Source of the DNA: Saccharum officinarum
Taxonomy: Eukaryota > Streptophyta > Magnoliopsida > Poales > Poaceae
Assembly: GCA_020631735.1 (NCBI GenBank)
Contig: CM036162.1
Span: forward strand, 93,172,401 to 93,236,400
Length of the DNA stretch: 64,000 nt
Direction: 5' to 3'
The notes below the pieces were generated by a model. The model was given only the letters and a program-made list of their open reading frames with translations, did no database searches and had not been told where the DNA came from. This document shows, piece by piece, positions 43,037 to 55,000 of the stretch; position 1 is the first letter of the stretch, and every line of letters begins with the position of its first letter. Made by a program: the position numbers and the translations under genes.

Positions 43037-46000
43037 ATGAGCGGCGGGAGCGTGAGCGCTGTGTTCTACGCGGACAAGTACCACCCGATCCAGGTCGGCA
43101 GCATCGACGGCACGGACGTCGCGCCCCACGACAACGCCGTCCTCCGCGCCCTCATCTGCTCCCAGGCCGGCCTCTGTGCGTGCGCGTCTCCGCTACCCCC
43201 TTCCGTCTCTCTCTTAGTCTCTTACCTGGATTTCCCTCCCGTTCCGTTTCAGACGACCCTTTCGGCGACCCCAAGGCCTCCGGAGACCCCTACTGCACGG
43301 TATTCGTCGGCCGCCTCTCGCGCCAGACCGACGACGACACGCTTCGGAAGGTGCGCCCCTTCTGGCCCCCTCACGTGTTGCCAATGGAATGGTTTTGCCT
43401 CTTGTGGTTGTGTGCTGGGTTAGTCGTGATCCTCATGGTTGGGGCGGTCGATTCTCGCTTTCGCTGTTTGTGCAGGCGATGAGCAGCTATGGGAGGGTGA
43501 AGAGCGTGCGGCTGGTGCGTGACATTGGTGAGTGATAGCTTGCTCCGTTGTTTTCTACAGCATAGTACTAGTGTTGTAGTGAGCATACTGTCAATGCCAC
43601 TGTTCCAATCGTCCATGCGAATTGTGTGGTTATGATAACATGATGAAGCATACTGCAACTGCTTTATAAGCTTCAGTGTGGGATATTAACTTTCTTAAAC
43701 CAGTACCATGAATTTGCAATTTTCTATACAATTTTCTTAAGTTTGTAGTTTTATATTGACCGAACTACTTCATTTTGCAGTTACAGGTGCTTCTCGTGGT
43801 TATGCATTTGTTGAATATGAAACTGACAGAGAGATGCGTCGTGCCTATGAGGTATCTGCTATTTATGCATTTGTTGTTTTACTGCATTGAGTTTTGTTAT
43901 ATCTAAAAGAATTATTCATCACTGCCTTTGCCCTCAAGGATGCACACCATTCAATTATTGACGGCAGTGAAGTGATTGTTGATTACTACAGGCAACAGCT
44001 TATGCCTGGGTGGATACCAAGGAGGCTAGGTATGTACCCTGCTCAAGTACTGTTTAGATGTTTCTTGCTCAATACTTTGTGTTGATCTTTCATGTTACTT
44101 CTAATGGCCTTTTTGCAGGAGGGGGACTTGGAGGAATGAAAGAATCTGGACAGCTTCGCTTTGGAGGCCGAGAGAGGCCATTTCGTGCTCCTTTGTATGA
44201 TCACATGATGCCTAGTATTTTTGCCTACCCCAGTATTTTTGCCTACATAATTCATGACAATTGATGACAAATGTGCTTTGGAGTTAAAAGTTTTTGACAT
44301 CTTTTTATACCAAATAGGCGACCTATTCCTTATGACGAACTGAAGAAGCTTGGGATCCCACCACCACCTGAAGGGCGATATATGACACGTTATCAGGTAG
44401 CTCACCGTATTTTTTTATTTGTAACTGTTAAATGGGAAAAATGCTCACTATTGTTATGAAGTACTCCCTTTGTTTCAAATTGTAATTCGTTTTAATTTTG
44501 TCTTAATTCAAACTTGTCTAACTTTGACCAAGTTTATATTAACATCTACAATATAAAATAAATGCACTATTAAATATATTTCATGGTGGTTCTAATGAAT
44601 CTTGTTTAATGCTTGTGCATTTTTCTATAAATTTGGTCAAGGCTAGAGAAGTTTGACTAAGGACAAAGCTAAATCCACTTACAATTTGGAATGGAGTACT
44701 ATACTACTATAGTGGCACTCTTTCAGATATTTCATTACAGCATAAAGTGAAAATGAATTGATATGACATATTATTATAAATTTCAATCATTCGCCATTGA
44801 GAATAGTGGGCAGCTGGAAACTTAGAATATTTGGTCGGGAGGAACCTTGTTTTTAATTTGTATTTTTGATCTGCACTAGCCGCTTACTGTTTCCATTACT
44901 GAACCTGTTATGGTGAGAAATGTATATCACCGTCGTGGTGGCTGAAAGTCGGCCGGTGGCTGGAAGGCGCTAGGCGCATGATCACCAGCCACGTCGGCAA
45001 GATAGAGTTTAAGTTTGTTAAGAGTCTGAGTTGTTAGATTGAGTAGTTCAGTTGAGTCCTTAAAAGTAGGTGTTAGTTATCAAGTTGTTATCGAGTCATG
45101 TATAAGTGCAAACAGTTTGGCATGAATACGATTAGCCTGGGATTGAGATATATTCTCCCCTGGGCGCCCAGGCGCCTGCTCTTCTCCTCCCTGTTGTCGC
45201 ACAGCCCTAACGCCGGCCACGGCTCCTCCTGTGCGACGACGATCCTTCAAGCCTCGACCCCCAATTCGCCACCAATACAACCTCCGAAACCTAAGCTCTA
45301 ACAATCTGGTATCAGACTTCATGTCGACCTCGGCTCCTTCCGCTCCTGTTGTGCCGTCCACGGGTGCGCCGCCGCTGCCGGCCCCATCCACAGGACCGCT
45401 GGCCCAGGCGAGCACGACGGCACCGGTGCCATCGGCTGGGATCCCTGCTCCTTCGCCGCCTTCCGTTGAAGAGTCCTTGGCGGTTCTCACGCAGGGACAG
45501 CGACAACTTACGGCGCTACTCAATGGCATGCAGCGCCAGATGGGGGAGCTTTCCCTCCGACTCTCCTCTGTCGAAGGCGCCGCGGGCCAGTTTGTTGCCC
45601 TGCCATACGCAGCGCCCCTAGCGCTGCCCTACGGCATGCCAGGGTACGGGGGCATCCCGGCACTGCCGGCCTCTGGGCCGGTCATCTCGGAGATCATGTC
45701 TACGCCCTCTCTCTCGGCAGTAGCACCGACGGCAGCAGGCACCTCGTCCCAGCCGGCCGTAGATTCATCTTCCGGTTTCACGCCGTCTCCTCCATCAACG
45801 GGGCTACCGATCCAGAGCATCCCCTTTCCGCACTCGCCGTCCCCCGTGCCAACGTTCTCGTCGATCATGGGCACTGCCATCACGACATCCTCCACGGTGG
45901 TGCACCATGAACGCGTCAACAGATCGCAGCCACACCATCAACACCAGGAAGATTATGGCGAAGGCCAGGGCGTTCCAAAGTTTCACAAGCTCTCCTTTCC

Positions 46001-49000
46001 GCTCTATGATGGCAAAGAGGACCCCCTGGGATGGCTCAACCGGTGTGAGTCCTTCCGTGGCCAGCTTACCAGGGAGGTGGACAAGGTGTGGCTGGATTCG
46101 TTCCACATGACCGGCGACGCGCAGCAGTGGTATTACATCCTCGAACGTGACGCCGGCCGGCCATCGTGGGACAACTTTCGGCTTCTGTGTCATCAGCGCT
46201 TCGGACCGGCATTGTCGACTAATCACTTGGCCGACCTTGCCCGCCTTCCCTTCACGTCGACGGTGGACGCGTATATGTCGGCGTTCCAGGCTCGCTTGGC
46301 ACACGCCGGCCGATTGGGACCACTCCAGCAAGCCCAGCTTTTCACCGGTGGACTGCCGGAACACATCCGAGTGGACGTTGAGCTTCACGAGCCGGCAGAT
46401 CTTCACCGTGCCATGCGGTTGGCCAGGGCGTTTGAACGTCGTAACGCCGCCAAGGCCCCTGCCCTCCAGCCTGCACCTCCGCGTTCCTCGCGCCGTGCTG
46501 TGACCGGCCAACTTGGGGGCACATCGTCGCCTGCATCACCGACTCCTCAATCGTCCAGCCGGCCCTTCAAATATTTCACACCATCAGAGATGGCTGAACG
46601 CAGGAAGCAGGGATTGTGCTATAATTGTGATGAACCTTATGTTCAAGGGCACAAGTGTGCTCGGTTGTTCTACTTGGAGGCTGCAGATTATATTGTGGAA
46701 CAGCCGAACACCGATTCTGAGGACGATGAGCCCAGTGCCGACGCCGATTCGCCAAAGCCTACGATCTCCTTGGCGGCTATCGCCGGCATCCCAACAGCCA
46801 CGACCATGCAAGTTTATGTCCAGGTGGGCAGCCAACAGTGCGTCGCCTTGCTGGATTCGGGATCGACTCACAACTTCATCAGTGGCACTGTGGCCCGTCG
46901 TGCGGGGATCTGTTTCCAACCATGCCCGGGCGCCGGCGTGACAGTCGCGAATGGAGACCGCTTGGACTGCCGTGGCATGGCTCGGGATGTGGGCATCCGC
47001 ATCGCTGATGAGGTGTTCGCTGTGGACTGCTACACGATTCCGCTCGACCGTTGGGACATGGTGTTGGGCATCACATTCTTGCGGACCTTGGGGCCGATCT
47101 TGTGGGACTTTGATGATTTGTGCATGGCTTTCACACGTGGTGGTCACCGCGTGTTCTGGCGTGGCCTTGGCTCCCAACGGTTCGACGTCCAGTCCACCCG
47201 TCTCTACGCTGTACAGGTGGAGCAGCCACTGCTGGATACTCTCCTCGCCTCCTATGATGATGTGTTTGCCGAACCACAAGGGCTTCCGCCGACGCGCCCA
47301 TGTGACCACCGCATTCATTTGCTGCCCAATACAACGCCGGTGGTGGTGCGTCCGTATAGGTACGCCCAGTTACAGAAGGATGAATTGGAGACTCAATGCG
47401 CGTCTATGTTACAGCAAGGGATCATTCGGCCTAGCACATCAGCCTTCTCTGCGCCGGTGCTTTTAGTAAAGAAGCACGATGGGTCGTGGCGGTTTTGTGT
47501 CGATTACCGCGCACTCAATCAACAGACTGTTAAGGACAAGTTTCCTATTCCCGTGGTTGAGGAGTTGCTTGATGAACTCAAGGGTGCCAAGTATTTCACA
47601 AAGTTGGATTTACGCTCGGGCTACCACCAAGTTCGAATGCACGTCGACGACATTGAGAAGATGGCATTCCGCACCCATGAGGGCCACTTTGAGTTTTTGG
47701 TTATGCCCTTTGGATTGACAAACGCGCCGGCCACTTTTCAAAGTTTGATGAACTCCGTCCTGTGACCGTTCCTTCGGAAGTTTGTTCTTGTCTTCTTTGA
47801 TGATATACTCATTTATAGCCCCAATTGGTCGACGCATCTGCAGCATCTTAACGCAGTCCTGTCAGCTCTTCGGTTGCACCAGCTCCGTCTCAAGTTGTCC
47901 AAGTGTTCGTTCGCGCAACCGAAGGTGGCCTATCTTGGCCATGTCATATCAGCCGATGGGGTCGCCGTGGATCAAGATAAGGTCAGCGCTATCACGTCTT
48001 GGCCACAGCCACGTGCAGTCCGTGGTCTCCGTGGTTTTTTGGGATTAGCTGGATACTACCGCCGCTTCATACAGGGTTTCGCCGCCATTGCCGCCCCGCT
48101 CACCAAGCTGCTGAAAAGTGGCGGATTCACGTGGACAGATGAAGCAACATCAGCCTTCGATGCTCTCAAACGGGCCCTGTCCTCAGTGCCTGTGCTGCAG
48201 CTACCGGCTTTTGATCAGCCTTTCTTGGTCGATTGTGATGCGTCCGGTTCTGGTTTTGGGGCAGTTCTTCATCAAGGCGACGGCGCTCTAGCATTCTTCA
48301 GCCGTCCGTTTGCTGCACGCCACTTAAAGTTGGCGGCCTATGAGCGGGAACTCATTGGATTGGTTCAAGCGGTGCGACATTGGTGACCATATCTGTGGGG
48401 AAGACACTTCACCGTGCGCACGGACCATTTTGCGCTCAAGTTCTTGCTCGACCAACGGTTGTCCACAGTACCCCAACATCAGTGGGTAAGCAAGCTTTTT
48501 GGCTTTGATTTCAGTGTGGAGTATCGGCCAGGGCGCCTTAATGCCGTTGCAGATGCCTTGTCTCGTCGTGGTGATGAGACTGTGCTTCAGGACGCGCCAG
48601 ATTCGATTCTGCTGGCACTTAGCGGACCTTCATTCCAGTTGTATGACGTGCTGCGCCGCGAGCTCCAGGATGATCCGGCTCTTCGTTCGTTCCGTGACAC
48701 GGTGGTGGCTACCTGCGGCGACCCTTGGCGTGTGGTGGATGGCCTTGTCCTCCGTGGCGCTCAGGTCTTCGTACCGGCATCTTCTTCGCTGGTGCCGACG
48801 GTCGTGGAGCTGGCTCACTCCGTGGGTCACGAAGGGATTCAGAAAACCTTGTAGCGGCTTCGCCAACACTTCGTTGTGGATCATGACCGTCGTCTGGTGG
48901 AGGAGTTTGTGCGTTCTTGCGTTACCTGCCAGCGAAACAAAACGGAGTCTCTCCACCCGGCAGGTCTTCTCCAACCCTTGGAAGTGCCTTCTTCGATTTG

Positions 49001-52000
49001 GTCTGATATTGCCATGGATTTCGTGGAAGGCCTGCCCCGTGTCAATGGCAAGAGCGTGATATTGACGGTGGTGGATCGTTTTTCCAAACATGCGCACTTC
49101 ATAGCGCTCAGTCATCCCTACACTGCGGCCTCGGTAGCTAAGGCCTTCTTTAAAGCAATTGTCCGGCTCCATGGCTTCCCTCGCTCCATAGTAAGCGATC
49201 GCGATCCGGTCTTTACAGGCAATGTATGGAAGGATCTTTTCAAGCTAGCCGGGGTGCAGCTTTGCATGAGCACTGCGTTTCATCCGCAAACTGATGGTCA
49301 ATCTGAGATTGTCAACAAGACCATTGCTATGTACTTACGTTGCATCACTGGTGACCGCCCGCGTGCTTGGTTAGATTGGCTGTCGTGGGCCGAGTATTGT
49401 TACAACACTTCCTATCATTCAGCAATCAAGGCGACGCCGTTTGAGGTGGTGTTTGGACGGTCACCCCCTGCACTTTTGCCCTACACTGAGGGTTCGGCTG
49501 CTACAGACACAGTGGACATCATGCTCCGTGATCGGGATGCTTTCCTGCAGGATGTGCGGGAGCGTCTTCTTCAAGCTCAGGCTTATGCTAAGCGCCATTA
49601 TGACGGCCACCATCGTGCCTTGGAGTTCGCTGTGGGTGATTGGGTGCTTCTTCGCCTGCTTCATAGGCCGGCTCAGTCTTTAGTCCCTGGAAGACGCAGC
49701 AAACTCAGTCCACGCTATGCAGGTCCTTACCAGGTGCTTGAGCGCATTGGTGCGGTGGCCTATCGGCTTCAGCTCCCTGACGGCGCAAGAATTCATGACG
49801 TCTTCCATATTGGAGTCCTCAAGCCGTTCCGAGGGACGCTGATATGAACCCGCTAGGGTGAATCCTGATCTTTCGATGAGAGAAGGTGGATAACTCGATT
49901 TGGTGGATGGAGATGACGTTCACGGCCCGACTACAGCCTTCCAAGCTGCGCCTTAGCAACCGATACACCACCTCCAATGGCCGTCGCGATCTTGTGGAGC
50001 ACGATCAACCAAACCACAAGGGTAATTCCTGCAAGCAATCGAGGAACAAGCAAGAACAAGTAGAAAAAGCAACTCAATTGCAAATATAGAGATGAGAAAC
50101 CAATCTGAACTCACAAAGTTGGGGTTCTGAATCAAGTAGAACGGATGGTCTAGTCAACACACGCGTCTACAAAGAAGTAGCAATGGCTAAACTTTCAATA
50201 AACAAAACCCAATCTGTTTGTGGCGGCTCTAATCCTTATTAATACCTAGGGGAACGACCAAGGGGGTGTTGGGGTCGTTCTCCAACCCTAGGACACGTCC
50301 TTAATGGACCCAAATTGATACATGGACCATCGGCCCAAAATAGGGTGACGCAGCACCAAAGGCAGAAAAGCTCCCGGCGTTGAAACGACGATTGCGGAAG
50401 CATCGGATAAGATATAGCCATGAGTCCTGATCCGTTGGAAAATAGACTTGATAAGCTTTCCAAAAAGTGCTATAACGTCCCAATCGGAGTCCGTATGAAG
50501 TCGTGGTGACCGTCGCAATTTGGGACTATTTTGCAGTCCGAATTCAACTTCCAAAACGTGTTGGACTTGGACTCTTTCTGTCCTTGGAACCAAAGTGATA
50601 TGGTGGCCTAGCGGAGGACGTTAGGAATACTTGGATTTGGTCTCCAATCAACTTCATTAACCTTCCATGCTTTCCATATGCAATCAAACCTTCCCTTGAT
50701 TCATGTAAGTAATTCTGAAAATGAGAATGAACACACATCATGGTGCAGCATCAATTCATCAAATGCATCAATGATAAGCCTCATATAGAATGGTTGCACC
50801 TTTGGTATAGAAGTGGTTGGCATGGTCATCTTTGAGCCAATGATGTCCTCATCATTCTCCCCTTCTTGACAGCAAACCGTCCTCGGTTTGATCTTTGTTG
50901 GAGTATGTGTTGTAGGTAGAAGTGAACCGTGCTCCCCTTCTTGATATTTATCCTGTTGCATATGGGGAAAACTAGAAAAACTTTGCAAGACATCATTAGT
51001 GTTAGTGGAGCCCTCAATTTGATCATGGTATTGTGGCCCAAAAGGATATTTCAGATTAGAACAAATATAAACTTTATGCACCAAATATTCTCCTTTGCTG
51101 TCATATTTGCCAATTGCATGAAGCGAACAATGATTTAAACTCGGCAAACCAGAATCAAATTTAAGTTTCTCTTTTAGACAATTTAGATTACACAGAATAT
51201 CAAATTCAATATAACCCAAAGTATTTAAAGAGGACAGTAAATCCAGTTCATCTTGTGCACGTGTAATAGGATGAAAAAGCTTATCTTCAGCACATTTGTA
51301 TGGTTCCAAACCAAAAGTATCACACTTATTCGCTACTTGTGGCATAGGAGTAAAAGAATCATCAGCACACAACTCCTCTTTATCACAAGGAACAGCGAGT
51401 AATTCATTTTGTGACAAAGGAAAATCAGTAGTGGGTTCCACTATTTGTTGCTCTTCATTAGCATGCAGAGTGGACAAATTTTGGACATTATGGGTCACAT
51501 CATTCTGGCAAGTATTCACAGATAATAGAATCTCTTTTTCAGCATTGAGAGCCAGACAAAACAATTGACCAATATGGCAATATGATTTGCTAATTAACAA
51601 GGTTTGAATTTTAGAATTGAGCCCTCTCATGAATCTACTCATAACATCTGCCATGCATTCATCCAATTCACCAAACATGATACAAATCTTAAAATTATGG
51701 TAGTATTGTTTCACAGTCTTACTACCCTGCTTCAAGTTGTCTAATTTTGCAAGCAAATAATCAACATAATATGCAGGAACGAATGCATCTCTAAAAAGAA
51801 ATTTGAAGTCTTTCCAAGATTCTGGAACTTTGTTGTGCCTACAAATGTGTTTCCATTCTAGCAAAGCATTTTCAATCAAAATATTAGAGGCAATACAAAT
51901 CTTTTGTTTCTCGGACAGGTCATGCTCATCAAATTCATTGTCTACTTTTAACTCCCAATCAACGTAAGCTTGAGGATCAAACTTACCATCATATAACGGC

Positions 52001-55000
52001 AAGTGTTGAATGACATCCTGAATATGAGGGTCTAGTTTCAACAGCTCAAAAATCTCCATATCACCTGCCATGATTAGTAGAAAACAAGAAACACAAAAAT
52101 AATATGTATCCTCCTATCAACTACTAGGATGTGTCGGTTGTAACTCTCTCAAACTCAACTTGTTAAAACAAGCCCTTACAAGTTCTTACCAAGCCAAACA
52201 GGAGGTGATGGCAACCAACAAGTCTACAACCGTGGAGTGAAGTGTATCGGTGCCGTAGCAACAAAATAAATTGTCAAGCTGTAGTCGAATATGTGGAGCT
52301 GTAGGTGGGCTAAAGCAAGGAAGTACTAGAACCACGTTAGTTGCAAGCAAATTGAACAAACGCTCAACGACGTTATTGTGCTGGTCCTAGGCTAGTACGT
52401 GCTAGAGACGCGAGCCTGGACACAAACGAAGTCACTGAACTGCAGCAAAGAAGGATCACAAGGACAGGAATAACAACAAAAGAAAAACCCTTCTCTTCTT
52501 CTTTCTCTTTCTTTTCTTTCTTTCTATCTTTCTTTTCTTTCTTTCTTCTGTCTTTTTTTTCTGTTTTTTTTTCAACTAGCACAAAACTGAAATTTTGCAA
52601 CAAGAATTAACAAGCTACTTACAACAATTAAATGTTTCCTTGGGAAGGGTGATTCAGTAGCAAAGTCAAACAAGTGGCTGTTTTACAAAACCAGCAGACG
52701 CACAAATCTCCAGGGCAATTGCGAAGCGCTCAGATTGAATTTGGGACCAAGCTCTGATCAGTTGGAAAGAGGACAAGTTAAGGTTTCCAGATTGTATTTA
52801 AACTCCCTATTCAGACTCCTGACAAAGGAAATATGGTGCTTTTCTTTTCAGGATAAAACAGGACTCCGAATCAAATTCTATCTTGATCTTGTTGGATTTC
52901 CTTTTTGTAGATGGAAATATGGACGTGGATGAAACCTCCAAGGGCGTGGCTAGGATAATGGTGGTAAACAAAACAAAGGAATTTGGAAATCCACTCGGAT
53001 TCGTTGAGAGAAACAAATAAACTCAAATCTGCGATGGTGACAGAAACGTGACTAGAACTTGAAACTCTAAACGACTAGACGCTAAGACCAGCAACTTGCA
53101 CGACGATGCAACCGTTAATTCAATAAGCCCTAACTAAGCAGTAATAGTATTAAGCTCAAAGGGGTTTTGGGATTATGAAGAACTAATCTACTAATTTTGT
53201 TTTGGCTTTTTCTGGACCATAGGAGATTAAAAACAGCAAAGAACTAGAAGTCTCTCACCGATCAACCTTGCTCTGATACCAACTGATATGAACCCGCTAG
53301 GGTGAATCCTGATCTTTCGATGAGAGAAGGTGGATAACTCGATTTGGTGGATGGAGATGACGTTCACGGCCCGACTACAGCCTTCCAAGCTGCGCCTTAG
53401 CAACCGATACACCACCTCCAACGGCCGTCGCGATCTTGTGGAGCACGATCAACCAAACCACAAGGGTAATTCCTGCAAGCAATCGAGGAACAAGCAAGAA
53501 CAAGTAGAATAAGCAACTCAATTGCAAATATAGAGATGAGAAACCAATCTGAACTCACAAAGTTGGGGTTCTGAATCAAGTAGAACGGATGGTCTAGTCA
53601 ACACACGCGTCTACAAGGAAGTAGCAATGGCTAAACTTTCAATAAACAAAACCCAATCTGTTTGTGGCGGCTCTAATCCTTATTAATACCTAGGGGAACG
53701 ACCAAGGGGTGTTGGGGTCGTTCTCCAACCCTAGGACACGTCCTTAATGGACCCAAATTGATACATGGACCATCGGCCCAAAATAGGGTGACGCAGCACC
53801 AAAGGCAGAAAAGCTCCCGGCGTTGAAACGACGATTGCGGAAGCATCGGATAAGATATAGCCATGAGTCCTGATCCGTTGGAAAATAGACTTGATAAGCT
53901 TTCCAAAAAGTGCTATAACGTCCCAATCGGAGTCCGTATGAAGTCGTGGTGACCGTCGCAATTTGGGACTATTTTGCAGTCCGAATTCAACTTCCAAAAC
54001 ATGTTGGACTTGGACTCTTTCTGTCCTTGGAACCAAAGTGATATGGTGGCCTAGCGGAGGACGTTAGGAATACTTGGATTTTGTCCCCAATCAACTTCAT
54101 TAACCTTCCATGCTTTTCATATGCAATCAAACCTTCTCTTGATCCATGTAAGTAATTCTGAAAATGAGAATGAACACACATCATGGTGCAGCATCAATTC
54201 ATCAAATGCATCAATGATAAGCCTCATATAGAATGGTTGCACCTTTGGTATAGAAGTGGTTGGCATGGTCATCTTTGAGCCAATGATGTCCTCATCAGAC
54301 GCCACCGGCAACATTGCCGGCCCTTCCTCCTCTTCGCCATGGTCGTCTTCTTCTTCAGCCGGAACGGGCTGTTAAGGCTCAGCTGCGCCGTGGCTCTTGG
54401 TGGCTACTTATCAAGTGGACCGGCCTCGATGATTCGGAAGCTACCTGGGAACCGGTTGAAGGCTTCAAGAGTCGCTTTCCTGACTTCCAGCTCGAGGACG
54501 AGCTGTTTGACGGGGAGGGGAGAGATGTTATGGTGGGAAATGTATATCGCCGCCGTGGTGGCTGAAAGCCGGCCGGTGGCTGGAAGGCACTAGGCGCATG
54601 ATCACCAGCCACGTCGGCAAGATAGAGTTTAAGTTTGTTAAGAGTCTGAGTTGTTAGATTGGGTAGTTCAGTTGAATCCTTAAAAGTAGGAGTTAGTTAT
54701 CAAGTTGTTATCGAGTCATGTATAAGTACAAACAGTTTGGCATGAATACGATTAGCCTGGGATTAAGATATATTCTCCCCTGGGCGCCCAGGCGCCTGCT
54801 CTTCTCCTCCCTGTTGTCGCACAACCCTAACGCCGGCCACGGCTCCTCCTGTGCGACGACGATCCTTCAAGCCTCAACCCCCAATTCGCCACCAATACAA
54901 CCTCCGAAGCCTAAGCTCTAACAGAACCACATAGGCAGTGCGAGAATGGAAAACTAGTGCCTAACCATGGCACTTGTGTGCGTACCTACCGTGATGAAAC

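Larger units (their letters stand above)
49840..54297 (-). mobile_element. Gag-only LTR retrotransposon nested in the chromovirus
   Basis: The LTRs of about 1,015 bp (53284-54297 upstream, 49840-50854 downstream on the minus strand) carry termini TGATGAGGAC / CATATCA. A perfect 5-bp duplication GACGC (49835-49839, 54298-54302) flanks it. The initiator-tRNA primer site TTGGTATCAGAGCAAGG is at 53266-53282 and the polypurine tract AAGAAGGGGAGAA is at 50855-50867. The internal 2.4 kb encodes only a gag-like protein, with no protease, RT or integrase, so it must be mobilised by a partner. The LTRs differ at about nine sites by eye (~1%), so it is younger than its host. Confidence 0.9.
45321..54558 (+). 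pseudogene. Chromovirus gag-pol polyprotein, three stops, split by insertion
   Basis: From ATG 45321 one frame runs to 49839 and resumes at 54303, because the nested element and one target copy remove cleanly. Order: proline/serine-rich N-terminus, gag core ([15 protein letters not shown] near 46015), CCHC knuckle [14 protein letters not shown] (about 46618-46660), protease [12 protein letters not shown] (about 46846-46880), and RT. RT has [11 protein letters not shown] and the catalytic FFDD at about 47795-47806. RNase H ([14 protein letters not shown]), integrase zinc finger and core, and a chromodomain ([16 protein letters not shown] near 54405-54450) follow. Stops at 47763, 48384 and 48852 are each one transition from a sense codon, and no frameshift is seen, so the copy died recently. 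Chromodomains steer integration to marked chromatin. Confidence 0.88.
44906..54923 (+). mobile_element. Reina-like chromovirus (Ty3/gypsy) in SNRNP35 intron 7
   Basis: The LTRs are 398 bp each (44906-45303, 54526-54923) with ends TGTTATGG..TCTAACA. A perfect 5-bp duplication GAACC (44901-44905, 54924-54928) flanks the element. TGGTATCAGA at 45307 is the initiator-tRNA primer site and CGGGGAGGGGAGAGA (54511-54525) is the polypurine tract. One gag-pol frame with a C-terminal chromodomain and short LTRs fit the Reina clade. The LTRs differ at about 13 sites by eye (~3%). Without the nested element it is about 5.6 kb. It is in the same orientation as the host gene. Confidence 0.9.

Noticed and set aside
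43852..43938. U12-type intron in the U11/U12-35K gene itself
   Set aside because: Intron 4 begins GTATCTG, close to the U12 donor GTATCCTT, but the sixth base differs and no TTCCTTAAC-like branch site is seen near the acceptor.
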